From Aurantiacibacter rhizosphaerae (GTDB lineage Bacteria > Pseudomonadota > Alphaproteobacteria > Sphingomonadales > Sphingomonadaceae), in contig NZ_WUBR01000002.1 of assembly GCF_009807005.1 (NCBI RefSeq), positions 744,001 through 808,000 of the forward strand: a DNA stretch of 64,000 nt, given 5' to 3'. Positions 52,533 through 61,547 of the stretch are shown here, one piece after another (positions within the stretch are counted from its first letter, which is position 1; each line of letters opens with the position of its first letter). The notes beneath the pieces were generated by a model that was not told where the DNA came from, did no database searches, and worked only from the letters and a program-made list of their open reading frames with translations. The position numbers and the translations under genes were made by a program.

Positions 52533-53945
52533 ATGCGACACGAACCGCAACCGGCCACGTACACTCCTGACCCCAAAATCAGGGAAGTGGCAGACTTTCT
52601 TGCCGATCCGGTGGCGGCGGCTGATTTTCCGCAGCACATCTTGCGCTTTCGCAATCGCCGGTGGGACAAGGCGGTGGGCCTCAATGGCCTGAGTGACGAA
52701 GAGTGGGGGCGCCACTTCGGCGCGTTCGATCCCTTGCCAGATAATCTGCCCCAGCCGCTGGCCCTGCGGTATCACGGACACCAGTTTCGCACCTATAATC
52801 CGCAGATCGGTGACGGGCGCGGTTTCCTGTTTGCGCAGATGCGCGATGCACATGGGCGCCTGCTGGATTGCGGCACAAAGGGCAGCGGCACCACCCCGTA
52901 CAGCCGCACAGCCGATGGGCGGCTGACGCTGAAAGGCGGGGTACGCGAGATACTGGCTACAGAGATGCTGGAGGCGCTGGGCGCCAACACGTCCAAGACA
53001 TTCTCCATCATCGAGACGGGAGAGGCGCTGGAACGAGGTGACGAGCCATCGCCCACGCGGTCCGCAGTGATGGTGCGCCTCAGCCACGGCCATATCCGCA
53101 TCGGCAGCTTTCAGCGGCTGATGGCGATGGGGGAGAATGAACATCTCGCCCGGCTGGTGGATTATTGCCTTGCCACCTATCCCGGCCCGCAACCGCCAGA
53201 GGACGCGCCGGACCGCGATAATCCGGCAATCGTGCTGATGCACCAGGTGGCAGAGCGTATGGCCGATCTTGCCGCCAGCTACATGGTGGCAGGCTTCGTC
53301 CACGGGGTGCTGAACACCGATAACATGAATATCTCCGGCGAAAGCTTCGATTACGGTCCCTGGCGCTGGCTGCCGGCGTGGGACCCGGGCTTTACCGCCG
53401 CCTATTTCGATCAGACGGGTCTCTATTCATTCGGCCGCCAGCCCGAGGCGATCCGCTGGAACCTTGGCCAGTTCGCCATTGCCCTGCGACCGCTGGCGGA
53501 ATCGGAGCCGCTGGTTGCCGCGCTGGAACGGTTCGGCCCGCTGTATCAGGCGGCTATGGCCCGCCGGTTCTGCTGGCGACTGGGCGTGGCGCAGCGCGGG
53601 ATGCAGGAGGATGTGGCCGTGATCAACGCGGCAGAGGCTGCCATGCGCCAGAGCGGCACCGGGCCGGATGAGTTCTTCTACCGTCATCGCGGTGGCCGCG
53701 CGGCAGAGGGCGCGCTGGCAGAAGCGCTGGAAGGGAGCGATCCGTTGGATACGGATCACGAATACTGGTCTGACGGGCAGGGCGAAAACATGCTGATCGA
53801 CGAGGTGGAAACGCTGTGGTCCGCCATTGATGAGCGGGACGACTGGGCCCCGCTGGAAGAGAAGGTGGCAAGGGTGCGGCGCATGGGGGAAGCGCATGGC
53901 GAACCGCCGGAACCAGCCGGGCACTTGGCCGAAGATCGCGCCTGA
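52533..53945 (+). CDS. selO: Protein adenylyltransferase SelO (YdiU pseudokinase)
   Basis: 470 residues, the normal SelO/YdiU length. Motifs: RYHGHQFRTYNPQIGDGRGFLFAQ, DCGTKGSGTTPYSRTADGRLTLKGGVREIL (inverted nucleotide-binding loop), VMVRLSHGHIRIGSFQRL, and VHGVLNTDNMNISGESFDYGPW (metal-binding Asp/Asn). SelO transfers AMP from ATP to Ser, Thr or Tyr of redox proteins. The N-terminus is ATG 52533 (MRHEPQP). Much longer in-frame sequence upstream is antisense to the hydrolase gene and is not coding. It stands alone on the plus strand. Confidence 0.93.
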   Translation: MRHEPQPATYTPDPKIREVADFLADPVAAADFPQHILRFRNRRWDKAVGLNGLSDEEWGRHFGAFDPLPDNLPQPLALRYHGHQFRTYNPQIGDGRGFLFAQMRDAHGRLLDCGTKGSGTTPYSRTADGRLTLKGGVREILATEMLEALGANTSKTFSIIETGEALERGDEPSPTRSAVMVRLSHGHIRIGSFQRLMAMGENEHLARLVDYCLATYPGPQPPEDAPDRDNPAIVLMHQVAERMADLAASYMVAGFVHGVLNTDNMNISGESFDYGPWRWLPAWDPGFTAAYFDQTGLYSFGRQPEAIRWNLGQFAIALRPLAESEPLVAALERFGPLYQAAMARRFCWRLGVAQRGMQEDVAVINAAEAAMRQSGTGPDEFFYRHRGGRAAEGALAEALEGSDPLDTDHEYWSDGQGENMLIDEVETLWSAIDERDDWAPLEEKVARVRRMGEAHGEPPEPAGHLAEDRA

Positions 53946-54026
53946 TCGCCAGCCGCGTCCCTGATTCGCAGAAATCGTGCGGTGGTGATATTCCTCTCGC
54001 GTTCGATTCCAGTCGGAGGGGTAAGG

Positions 54027-54488
54027 ATGAACCGCAAACATGTAATCGCCGGCATGGCCGCTGCCGCCATCGCCACATCTGCCTATGCCATAGAGCCGGG
54101 CAATTGGGAGGCGACCAGCCGGATGACCGATATCCAGCTTCCCGCCAGCGTGCCGCCACAAGCGGCTGACATGATGCGCCAGATCATGGGCGGCGAAGGC
54201 ACCACGGTGCAGAATTGCGTAACGCAGGAAGATCTGGAGAATTCGCCGGAACGCGTTTTCGAGGAAACCAATGGCGAGTGCCGTTACACCGAGTTCCAGA
54301 TGGCAGGCGGCACCATCCACGCCGTTGCCCAGTGTGACAATGATCAGGGCACGATGAACATGACGATGGATGGCACCTACACCGATACCACCTATTCCAT
54401 GACCACATCGATGCAGGGCGACATGGGCATGGGCCCGATGACGATGACATTCGATGTCACCGGCCAGCGTCTTGGCCCGTGCGGGTAA
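54027..54488 (+). CDS. DUF3617-domain periplasmic protein
   Basis: 153 residues. Signal peptide with HVIAGMAAAAIATSAYA; the mature protein opens with EPGNWEATSRMTDIQLP, the DUF3617 opening (PGxWExT). Four cysteines (QNCVTQED, GECRY, AQCDND, GPCG) probably form two disulfides, consistent with periplasmic location. Met-rich stretches (MNMTMDG, MQGDMGMGPMTM) are notable and could bind copper, which is a guess. A GGAGGGG RBS precedes ATG 54027. Confidence 0.85.
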   Translation: MNRKHVIAGMAAAAIATSAYAIEPGNWEATSRMTDIQLPASVPPQAADMMRQIMGGEGTTVQNCVTQEDLENSPERVFEETNGECRYTEFQMAGGTIHAVAQCDNDQGTMNMTMDGTYTDTTYSMTTSMQGDMGMGPMTMTFDVTGQRLGPCG

Positions 54489-54668
54489 TTTCGCTCTCGC
54501 TTGCGCCGGACGGGATCAATCTGGCGCATGCCATCGTATCACATCTGAACGGCTGCAAAGCTGGGGCGCTGACCGCGTTTTAGTTCTGCGCACCAACCCC
54601 ACTTTGCGCGGGCGCGTTACAATCTGTAAGGCTCGCGACATAAACTTTTTAACGAAGGGCGTGACGCC

Positions 54669-56087
54669 TTGTCCCAGACTGCAGAATTGATCTCTTACGA
54701 GCCCGCAACGGGCGTTGAATTGTGGCGCGGAATGCATGGCGATGTCGACGAAATCGTCGATCGTGCGCGCCGGGCATGGCCGTCTTGGGCGGCGGAACCG
54801 CTGTCCAGGCGGATCGAGCTTATCCGCCGTTTCGCCATTCATGTGGAGCAGGACCAGGACGCTTTTGCCGAACTGATCGCGCGCGAAACGGGCAAGCCTC
54901 TGTGGGAAGCGCGAACAGAGGTCGCCGCCGTCATCGCCAAGGTGGATATTTCCATTAAGGCCTATGCCGACCGTACCGGACAGCGAAAGCTGGACAGTGC
55001 GATGCAGGGCACAGCGGCCCTTCGCCACAAGCCGCACGGCGTGATGGCCGTTCTGGGGCCGTATAACTTCCCTGCACACCTGCCCAACGGCCACATCATT
55101 CCCGCCCTGATCGCGGGCAATGCCATCGTCTTCAAACCGTCGGAGAAGACCCCGGCAGTGGGGCAGAAACTGGTAAGCTATTTTGCCAAGGCCGGCATTC
55201 CGTCAGCCCTGGTGCAATGCCTGATCGGCGGGCCGGACGAGGGCAAGGCGCTGGTGGCGCATCAGGGCGTGGATGGTGTGCTGTTTACGGGATCCGCCCA
55301 GGTTGGCATCGCCATCAATCGCAAGCTCTCCACCGATCCGCGCAAGATCGTGGCGCTGGAAATGGGCGGCAACAATCCCATCGTGCTGTGGGATACGCCC
55401 AAGATCTCCGACGCTGCCGCGCTGATTATCCAGTCCGCTTTCACCACCGCCGGGCAACGGTGCACCGCGGCGCGCAGGCTGATCGTGAAGGCATCGATGT
55501 ATGACGAGGCTATCGATGCCGTCAAAACGCTGGCCAATCGCATCATCGTGGGCGCACCGTTTGACGAGCCGCAGCCTTTCATGGGCACGGTGATCGACAA
55601 CAACACCGCCGATCAACTGACCGAAAGCTTCCTGTACCTGCTTTCAAACGGCGGCAAGGCGATCAGCCACATGCGCCAATTGGTGGAGGACAGGCCATTC
55701 CTGTCGCCTGCGATCATCGACACGACAGCCATGGCAGAACGCCCCGATGTGGAACTGTTCGGCCCGCTGCTTCAGGTGATCAAGGTGGATGATTTTGACG
55801 AGGCTATTGCAGAGGCGAACAACACCCGCTTCGGCCTGTCCGCATCGCTGATTGGCGGGGAGCCGCAGCAGTATAATCGTTTCTGGGCCAATATCCGCGC
55901 CGGCATCGTGAACTGGAACCGCCCCACCAATGGCGCATCCAGCGCAGCACCCTTTGGCGGCATCGGTTTTTCCGGCAATCACCGCCCGGCCGCCTATTAC
56001 GCGGCGGATTATTGCGCCTATCCCGTCACCAGCACGGAAATGGAGCAACCGCGCGCCAGCGTGGGCGTGGGTTTCAAGGACGCCTGA
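54669..56087 (+). CDS. astD: Succinylglutamate-semialdehyde dehydrogenase AstD
   Basis: 472 residues of the aldehyde dehydrogenase superfamily in the AstD style: LGPYNFPAHLPNGHIIPALIAGNAIVFKPSEKTP, FTGSAQVG, catalytic ALEMGGNNP (Glu) and TTAGQRCTAARR (Cys), then FGGIGFSGNHRPAAYYAADYC. The enzyme oxidises succinylglutamate semialdehyde in the arginine succinyltransferase pathway. No astA, astB, astC or astE is in the window. It starts at TTG 54669, with GAAGGG 9 nt upstream. A possible promoter is TTACAA-N16-CATAAA (54617-54644). Confidence 0.9.
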   Translation: MSQTAELISYEPATGVELWRGMHGDVDEIVDRARRAWPSWAAEPLSRRIELIRRFAIHVEQDQDAFAELIARETGKPLWEARTEVAAVIAKVDISIKAYADRTGQRKLDSAMQGTAALRHKPHGVMAVLGPYNFPAHLPNGHIIPALIAGNAIVFKPSEKTPAVGQKLVSYFAKAGIPSALVQCLIGGPDEGKALVAHQGVDGVLFTGSAQVGIAINRKLSTDPRKIVALEMGGNNPIVLWDTPKISDAAALIIQSAFTTAGQRCTAARRLIVKASMYDEAIDAVKTLANRIIVGAPFDEPQPFMGTVIDNNTADQLTESFLYLLSNGGKAISHMRQLVEDRPFLSPAIIDTTAMAERPDVELFGPLLQVIKVDDFDEAIAEANNTRFGLSASLIGGEPQQYNRFWANIRAGIVNWNRPTNGASSAAPFGGIGFSGNHRPAAYYAADYCAYPVTSTEMEQPRASVGVGFKDA

Positions 56088-56402
56088 TCGAAACGTCGCG
56101 GCCTGTGCTCATGGCCGAGAAACAAGCATCATAAACGAACAAGGCGCCCGGGCCGCTAGGCCCAGGCGCCTCGGCGCGATCCCTCTCTTTTACACGACCC
56201 GAAGGACCGCGCTTCGGCATCGCTTGCAGGGGGCAAGCAACGCCAATCTGGTAACTGAGACATGTCTTTAAATTCACCTGCGCTTATACGCAGCAGCACC
56301 TTAACTTGTGGCAACGAACGATTTGTTCGCTGTGCAAGGATCACGCGCAAGAAGTTTGGCGAAACCTTTGGCTCCGGGCCAGATCAGCATTAGGGAATGC
56401 CA
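56088..56402 (+). other. Intergenic region between astD and rarD with a strong GC hairpin
   Basis: No gene is visible in these 315 bases. A large stem-loop covers 56142-56171: seven pairs (AGGCGCC/GGCGCCT), one C-A mismatch and five pairs (GGGCC/GGCCC) around the 4-nt loop GCTA. A T-rich stretch CCCTCTCTTTT starts only 8 nt later, so termination efficiency is uncertain. A small inverted repeat CGAAC/GTTCG lies at 56316-56330. Confidence 0.5.
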
Positions 56403-57329
56403 ATGGCAGAGGCACAGACCAGTCGGCAGCGCGCACTGATTCTGGCGCTATGCACACATGCAATCTGGGGATCGATGCCGATCTACCTGATGCTGGTGAA
56501 GAACGTACCGCCGCTGGAATACGTGGCGTGGCGCACGCTGTTCACCCTGCCCGTCTGCCTGTTCTTCATCATCCGTTCCGGCATGCTGGGCGAATTGAAG
56601 CAGACGTTGACGAACAGGCGCACCGTGCTGACCCTGATGGCCAGCGCAACCATGATTGCGATCAACTGGTTCGGCTATGTCTGGTCTATCCAGAACGAAT
56701 ATGTCTATGCGGCCAGCCTTGGCTATTACATCCTGCCGCTCAACATGATGCTGCTGGGCTTCGTATTCCTGAAGGAACGCATGGATACGGTACAGAAGAT
56801 TGCCGTTGCGCTGGCGGCCATCGGAGTTGCCGCGCTGGCGGCAGGCGCGCTCACCACCATGTGGATCAGCCTGCTGCTGGGCACCACCTTTGCCATCTAT
56901 GGCCTGCTGAGAAAGACGGTGGATGCAGGGCCGCTGACGGGGCTGACGACGGAATCGATCATCCTGCTGCCGCTGGTGGTGGGATATCTGGTGTGGCTGG
57001 GCGCGGCGGGCGGCGGGCTGACAATCGGGCGCAATACGGTGGAAACACTGGCAATCGTGGCCGGCGGCCCGATGACGGCGGTTCCGCTATTGCTGTTTGC
57101 AACGTCGGCCCGCGCCCTGCCCTACACCACCATCGGCTTCCTGCAATTCATCTCCCCCACGATTGTTTTCGTGGTTGGCCTCACCGTGTTCGGGGAAGAA
57201 TTGAAGCCTGCACAGCTGACTTGCTTTGCCCTGATCTGGACCGCGATCACCCTGTTTACGTGGGACATGCTGCGCAATGCCAACAAGGCGCGCAAGGCCC
57301 GGCTGGCGCGCGGGGTAACGCCGCAATAG
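56403..57329 (+). CDS. rarD: EamA family transporter RarD
   Basis: 308 residues with ten membrane helices in two EamA repeats. RarD landmarks are THAIWGSMPIYLMLVKNVPPLEYVAWRTLFTLP, NWFGYVWSIQNEYVYAASLGYYILPLNMMLLGFVFLKER and RALPYTTIGFLQFISPT. The family exports or imports unknown small molecules; chloramphenicol sensitivity in E. coli gave the name. TAGGGA (56391-56396) is 6 nt before ATG 56403; ATG 56397 is too close. Convergent with pyrC after 9 nt. Confidence 0.9.
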   Translation: MAEAQTSRQRALILALCTHAIWGSMPIYLMLVKNVPPLEYVAWRTLFTLPVCLFFIIRSGMLGELKQTLTNRRTVLTLMASATMIAINWFGYVWSIQNEYVYAASLGYYILPLNMMLLGFVFLKERMDTVQKIAVALAAIGVAALAAGALTTMWISLLLGTTFAIYGLLRKTVDAGPLTGLTTESIILLPLVVGYLVWLGAAGGGLTIGRNTVETLAIVAGGPMTAVPLLLFATSARALPYTTIGFLQFISPTIVFVVGLTVFGEELKPAQLTCFALIWTAITLFTWDMLRNANKARKARLARGVTPQ

Positions 57330-57338
57330 CGGGCGCCC

Positions 57339-58376
57339 CTATCCGGCGAAGCGCCAGCGCAGTGTCTCTTCGGCATGGAAGGGCACAAGCTGCGTGCCAT
57401 CGGCGGCAATCTGCGCTGGCACGGCGCAATCTGCGCGTTCCAGCGTAATACGCGCCTCGTTCTGCGGCAGGTTGTAAAAGCGCGGACCATGTTCGGAAGC
57501 GAAACCTTCGAAGGCGTCGATTGCGCCCTCCTCCTCAAACACGGCAAGATAGCTTTCCAGCGCGAAGGGCGCGTTGAAAATGCCCGCGCAGCCGCACGCG
57601 CTTTCCTTGGCCTCCTTCGCGTGGGGCGCACTGTCTGTGCCAAGGAAAAATTTAGCGCTGCCAGCGGTGGCCGCGCGGCGCAGGGCCAGCCGATGCTTCT
57701 CCCGCTTGGCCACGGGCAGGCAGTAGGCATGCGGCCGCATACCGCCCTCCAGCATGGCATTGCGATTGATATGCAGGTGCTGGGGCGTGATCGTGGCGGC
57801 CACGTTCTCGCCCGCGCTTTCCACGAACTGCACGCCTTCCTCGCTGGTGATGTGTTCGAACACCACCTTCAGCTGCGGCAATTCTCTAAGCAGCGGGGCC
57901 AGTACGCGTTCGATAAACACGGTTTCCCGATCGAAGATATCGACATCGGCATGAGTCACCTCCCCATGAACGCACAGCACCATCCCGATCTCTGCCATCA
58001 CTTCCAGCACGCCGCGGATATTGGCCACATCGGTTACGCCGCTGGCGGAATTGGTGGTGGCCCCTGCGGGATACAGCTTGGCGGCGGTAAATACCCCCTC
58101 GGCAAAGCCGCGCCGCACTTCTTCGGGGTCCGTGTTGTCGGTGAGATAGCAGGTCATCAGCGGGGTGAAGTCCATCCCATCGGGCACCGCGGCAAGTATG
58201 CGTTTCCGATAGGCGCTGGCCAGCGCGATATCGGTGACCGGCGGCGTGAGATTGGGCATCACGATTGCGCGGGCAAACTGGCGTGCGGTGTGTTCCACCA
58301 CGGCTTCCAACATGGCGCCATCGCGCAGGTGAACGTGCCAGTCGTCGGGGCGGCGGATGGTGAGGGAATCGGTCAT
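57339..58376 (-). CDS. pyrC: Dihydroorotase, class II (PyrC)
   Basis: 345 residues of the E. coli PyrC type. HVHLRDG supplies two zinc histidines, [13 protein letters not shown] the bridging carboxylated lysine, VHGEVTH and FEHIT further histidines, and LGTDSAPH the catalytic Asp. It cyclises carbamoyl aspartate to dihydroorotate in pyrimidine synthesis. ATG 58376 starts [16 protein letters not shown]; a longer frame to 58436 lies in the patatin gene. The patatin-like gene ends 10 nt upstream, so the two form an operon. Confidence 0.95.
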   Translation of the reverse strand: MTDSLTIRRPDDWHVHLRDGAMLEAVVEHTARQFARAIVMPNLTPPVTDIALASAYRKRILAAVPDGMDFTPLMTCYLTDNTDPEEVRRGFAEGVFTAAKLYPAGATTNSASGVTDVANIRGVLEVMAEIGMVLCVHGEVTHADVDIFDRETVFIERVLAPLLRELPQLKVVFEHITSEEGVQFVESAGENVAATITPQHLHINRNAMLEGGMRPHAYCLPVAKREKHRLALRRAATAGSAKFFLGTDSAPHAKEAKESACGCAGIFNAPFALESYLAVFEEEGAIDAFEGFASEHGPRFYNLPQNEARITLERADCAVPAQIAADGTQLVPFHAEETLRWRFAG

Positions 58377-58386
58377 GCCAGGCGCT

Positions 58387-59211
58387 TTAATCCGCGCGGC
58401 CGTTCTTCGCCAGCCAAGCCTTGCCATCGCGAACACCCTGATCCCACGTGCGCGTTACCTTGCTGGCATCGGTGAAGTCGATCTTGTCGGCCGCCACTTC
58501 CTTGCTGGGCTGCGCATAGGTGCGACCGGGAAGATCGGGGCAATTGCGATAGCGTGATGTCAGCAGCACCAGCGTTTCCCCCTCGCTGTCTGTCGGCAAT
58601 GGCGCCTTGTCCAGCATGCCGCCATCCAGCACGCGGCAATCCTGCCATTCGGGCACGTCGAACACAGGCGGAATGGTGGCAGCGGCGCAGATCAGGTCCA
58701 CCAGGTGCCCCTCGCGCGCAGCCTGTCGTGCATCCACGCGCAATTCGCGCAGGCCCGCATGGCGCGGTATCCGCAGATGCGGAGTGGATCGCACCGCCTG
58801 GTCCAGCTTGTAAAGGACGCCGTAAAGGATCGCAGAGAGGTGCGGCGCAACCTGTTCCGGCGGAACGGACAGGGCAACTTCATATTCCGGCCCGGCGGCA
58901 ACCCGTTCTATTGCCTCTCTATCCATCGTCACATCCACCACATCGCGGTAGATCTCCTGATGCGGCGTATAATTGGATTTGCCCGCGGCGAAGTTGGAAT
59001 CGTTCTGCAGGAATGCCTCATGCATCACGGCCAGCAGGTCATCCTCCCGCCCGCCGATCCATGTCGCCGCGCTCAGCGCCCCGCCCGATACGGTGCTGAT
59101 CCGCTCTGGCCGCAAATCCTCAAAGCCGCCCACTTCGCTGAGGAAACCGCCGTGCCAGAAGCAGCGGATGCCTCCACCGGAGAATACGACCTGTTGGTAT
59201 TGGCTTGCCAT
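58387..59211 (-). CDS. Patatin-like phospholipase
   Basis: 274 residues. The patatin oxyanion motif is [13 protein letters not shown], the nucleophile elbow [10 protein letters not shown], and the dyad Asp is in [12 protein letters not shown] (DGG). The elbow is G-x-S-x-G with the first Gly replaced by Thr, while Ser and the second Gly are kept. Such proteins are lipid acyl hydrolases acting on membrane lipids or acylglycerols. Start ATG 59211; a frame extension to 59259 would overlap ygfZ. It is divergent from ygfZ with about 38 nt between. Confidence 0.88.
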   Translation of the reverse strand: MASQYQQVVFSGGGIRCFWHGGFLSEVGGFEDLRPERISTVSGGALSAATWIGGREDDLLAVMHEAFLQNDSNFAAGKSNYTPHQEIYRDVVDVTMDREAIERVAAGPEYEVALSVPPEQVAPHLSAILYGVLYKLDQAVRSTPHLRIPRHAGLRELRVDARQAAREGHLVDLICAAATIPPVFDVPEWQDCRVLDGGMLDKAPLPTDSEGETLVLLTSRYRNCPDLPGRTYAQPSKEVAADKIDFTDASKVTRTWDQGVRDGKAWLAKNGRAD

Positions 59212-59249
59212 TGCATTGCCTATGGCTGGCGCCGCCCTATCTGTCACCC

Positions 59250-59993
59250 ATGACTTCAACCTGCCTTGCCAACCGCGCCGTGGTGCGCCTCACCTCCACC
59301 GACGCTGCGGACGATCCCGCCGCGTTCCTGCAGGGGCTGCTCACCAATGATGTGAAGGGCACCCTTCCCGCCTACGCCGCCCTGTTGACAGCGCAGGGCA
59401 AGACCATGTTCGACATGATCGTGTGGCGCGATGGTGATGGAGAAGGCGGCGATATCCTGCTCGATTGCGAGGGGGATGTGGCCGAGGAACTGGTGAAGCG
59501 CCTTTCGCTCTATCGCCTGCGCCGCAAGATAGACATCGGCGTTGACGATAGTCTGGCCGTTCACTGGCAAACCGGCCCGCGCGATGGCGCCTCACGCGAT
59601 CCGCGCCTGCCCGCGCTTGGCTATCGCTGGCTGGCCGCAGCCGATGATGCGCAAGGCAGCGCGGATGACGCATGGCGTGAGCATCGCCTTTCCCTGGGCG
59701 TGCCGGAAGGGCGTGATGAGCTGGGCGATATCCTGTGGCTGGAAACCAACGCGGTGGAACTGAACGGCGTCAGCTTCAACAAGGGCTGCTACATCGGGCA
59801 GGAAAACACCGCGCGCATGAACTGGCGGCAGAAGGTGAACCGGCGTCTGGTGGTGCTGCCGCTGGATCGCTCAGAAGAAAAACGGCGCAAGGCCACGCAC
59901 CAGGATCTGGGGCTTGCCATAGATCACCTGCGAACTGCCGATATTCCGGCAGATCTTGCCCCGCAATGGCTGGATCTTACTGCGCCCCAATAG
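59250..59993 (+). CDS. ygfZ: Folate-binding protein YgfZ
   Basis: 247 residues of the GcvT-like fold, shorter than E. coli YgfZ (326). The diagnostic KGCYIGQE is present (NKGCYIGQENTARM), along with LQGLLTNDVKG and LYRLRRKID. YgfZ uses a folate to help maintain or repair Fe-S enzymes such as MiaB. ATG 59250 gives MTSTCLANRAVVRL. Divergent from patatin-pyrC, and its 3' end overlaps the convergent TetR gene by 17 nt. Confidence 0.92.
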   Translation: MTSTCLANRAVVRLTSTDAADDPAAFLQGLLTNDVKGTLPAYAALLTAQGKTMFDMIVWRDGDGEGGDILLDCEGDVAEELVKRLSLYRLRRKIDIGVDDSLAVHWQTGPRDGASRDPRLPALGYRWLAAADDAQGSADDAWREHRLSLGVPEGRDELGDILWLETNAVELNGVSFNKGCYIGQENTARMNWRQKVNRRLVVLPLDRSEEKRRKATHQDLGLAIDHLRTADIPADLAPQWLDLTAPQ

Positions 59994-60594
59994 GCTGCGC
60001 TGACGCGTCATTTTCCGCGAAGGCGGCGATCATCATCTCTTCCGCGCAATCACGCGCCTTGGTGCGCTCAACGCCCAGCGAATCCGCCAGCTGTTCACCC
60101 AGCAAGGCGTCGCCCAATGCCAGCAGCACCAGCGAAAAGGTCGTCTTGTGCATGGACCTTGCCTCGGCCTCGCCGGTGCATTCTTCCGGGTTCAGGTCGT
60201 CCACCAGCGCATGGATCGTCTCCACGATGGGGTTCAGCGCGTCCTCATTGCCCGATGCCAGCATCCAGCTGGCCAAGGCGCCGCCGCCCTCGCGGCCAAA
60301 GGCATCGAAAGTCAGGTCCACCACCTCGCGCGGAGAACCAATGCCGGCGCGCGTGGCCCGCACAGCCTCACCGATCGTGTTGCACACCGTTTGCGCCAGA
60401 TGGCCCGCCAGCGCCTTTTGCAAGCCGGAGGCAGAGCCGAAATGGTGCAGCAGATTGGCATGGGTGCGCCCGATTCGCGCGGCCACGGCTTTCAGGGTGA
60501 CGCTTTGCGGCCCAGTCTCTATCAGCAGCAGGCGTGCGGCCTCCAGCGCGACGGCGCGGCTCTCTTCCGGACTAAGGCGCTTCCTTATTGACAC
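59977..60594 (-). CDS. TetR family transcriptional regulator
   Basis: 205 residues. The N-terminal helix-turn-helix reads AARLLLIETGPQSVTLKAVAARIGRTHANLLHHFGSASGLQKALAGHL. The ligand-binding helical domain follows. I take GTG 60594 as start because AGGGA is about 11 nt upstream and because the extended frame to 60675 runs into the divergent gene. It very likely controls the divergent PF10118 gene; a near-palindrome ACACTGGTGT at 60591-60600 overlaps its own start region and the promoter. Ligand unknown. Confidence 0.87.
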   Translation of the reverse strand: MSIRKRLSPEESRAVALEAARLLLIETGPQSVTLKAVAARIGRTHANLLHHFGSASGLQKALAGHLAQTVCNTIGEAVRATRAGIGSPREVVDLTFDAFGREGGGALASWMLASGNEDALNPIVETIHALVDDLNPEECTGEAEARSMHKTTFSLVLLALGDALLGEQLADSLGVERTKARDCAEEMMIAAFAENDASAQPIGAQ

Positions 60595-60615
60595 TGGTGT
60601 AAGTTTCCCTAGATT
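60588..60615 (+). promoter_or_regulatory. Promoter of the PF10118 gene with candidate TetR operator
   Basis: A perfect -35 TTGACA (60588-60593), 16-bp spacer and -10-like TAGATT (60610-60615) face the plus strand gene at 60648. The symmetric ACAC-TG-GTGT (60591-60600) overlaps the -35 and spacer, where a repressor would block RNA polymerase. Confidence 0.6.
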
Positions 60616-60647
60616 GACGCTGCGGCACGGCTCAGATTGGTACTGAT

Positions 60648-61529
60648 ATGACTGCATATTCTCCATGGCAAGCAAGCACGCCGGACGGCCACCGGCTGAC
60701 GGTACGCAATCGGCGCTTCGCGCGCGGCCAGAAACGGCAGCGCGGCGTTGATCCGGTCGCCTCGGCCTGGTTTGCGGCCCTTTCCTGCAGCTTCCCCCGT
60801 GGCGAGGCGATGTTCATCGAGGCGGTAAAGGCACACCGTGACGGCGTGCCGGAAAAGCTGGCCGAGGAAATCCGCGACTTCATCCGTCAGGAAGTGAACC
60901 ATTCGCGCGAACACATCGCCTTCAATCGCGCGATCGAGGATGCGGGCTATGATATCTCCGCCATCTCCGCCCGTGTGAATTACCTGGTGGATCAGACGCT
61001 GGCAGCTAAGCCGATCGTGCAACTGGCCATTACCTGCGCGCTGGAACACTTCACCGCCATGTTCGCGCACCAGTTCCTGAAGAATCCCGGCGCGCTCGCC
61101 ACGGCGGGCATGGGCGATCCCAAGCTGTGGCTGTGGCATGCGGTAGAGGAGATCGAGCACAAGGCCGTCGCCTACGACACCTGGCTGCATGCCACGCGCA
61201 ACTGGTCTGCCTTCAAACGCTGGCGGGTGCGCAGCATCATCATGCTGCTGGTCACCTTCCGCTTCCTGAAAAATCGCAGCACGGACGCCGCAGAATTGCT
61301 GGCGCAGGACGGGATAACGGGTTGGCGCGCGAAATGGCGCATGTTCAGCTACCTGTTCCGCAAGCCCGGCATCCTGCGCACGATCGCCCCGTCCTGGCTC
61401 GGCTATTTCCGGCCCGGCTTCCACCCGTGGGATCATGACGACCGTTATCTGATCGCACGTTTCGACGAAGCCGAAGAAGCTGACGCGGAGAATGACACCA
61501 ATGCCGCGATGGCCGTGCCCGCCGAATAA
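60648..61529 (+). CDS. Metal-dependent hydrolase-like protein (PF10118)
   Basis: 293 residues of the helical diiron-like family PF10118. Metal-ligand candidates are EVNHSREHIAFNRAIED, ITCALEHFTAMFAHQFL and WLWHAVEEIEHKAVAYD, repeats of E-x2-H as in ferritin-like enzymes. The enzyme class is annotated as predicted metal-dependent hydrolase but chemistry is unproven, and an oxygenase-like diiron role is plausible. The promoter is TTGACA-N16-TAGATT and overlaps a candidate TetR operator. Confidence 0.86.
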   Translation: MTAYSPWQASTPDGHRLTVRNRRFARGQKRQRGVDPVASAWFAALSCSFPRGEAMFIEAVKAHRDGVPEKLAEEIRDFIRQEVNHSREHIAFNRAIEDAGYDISAISARVNYLVDQTLAAKPIVQLAITCALEHFTAMFAHQFLKNPGALATAGMGDPKLWLWHAVEEIEHKAVAYDTWLHATRNWSAFKRWRVRSIIMLLVTFRFLKNRSTDAAELLAQDGITGWRAKWRMFSYLFRKPGILRTIAPSWLGYFRPGFHPWDHDDRYLIARFDEAEEADAENDTNAAMAVPAE

Positions 61530-61547
61530 GGGCAGGCACGACCTATA

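Noticed and set aside
58387-59211. Patatin-like protein as a dead enzyme because the elbow is TVSGG
   Set aside because: Only the first Gly of G-x-S-x-G is changed; the nucleophile Ser, second Gly, GGG oxyanion loop and DGG are intact, so activity is likely.
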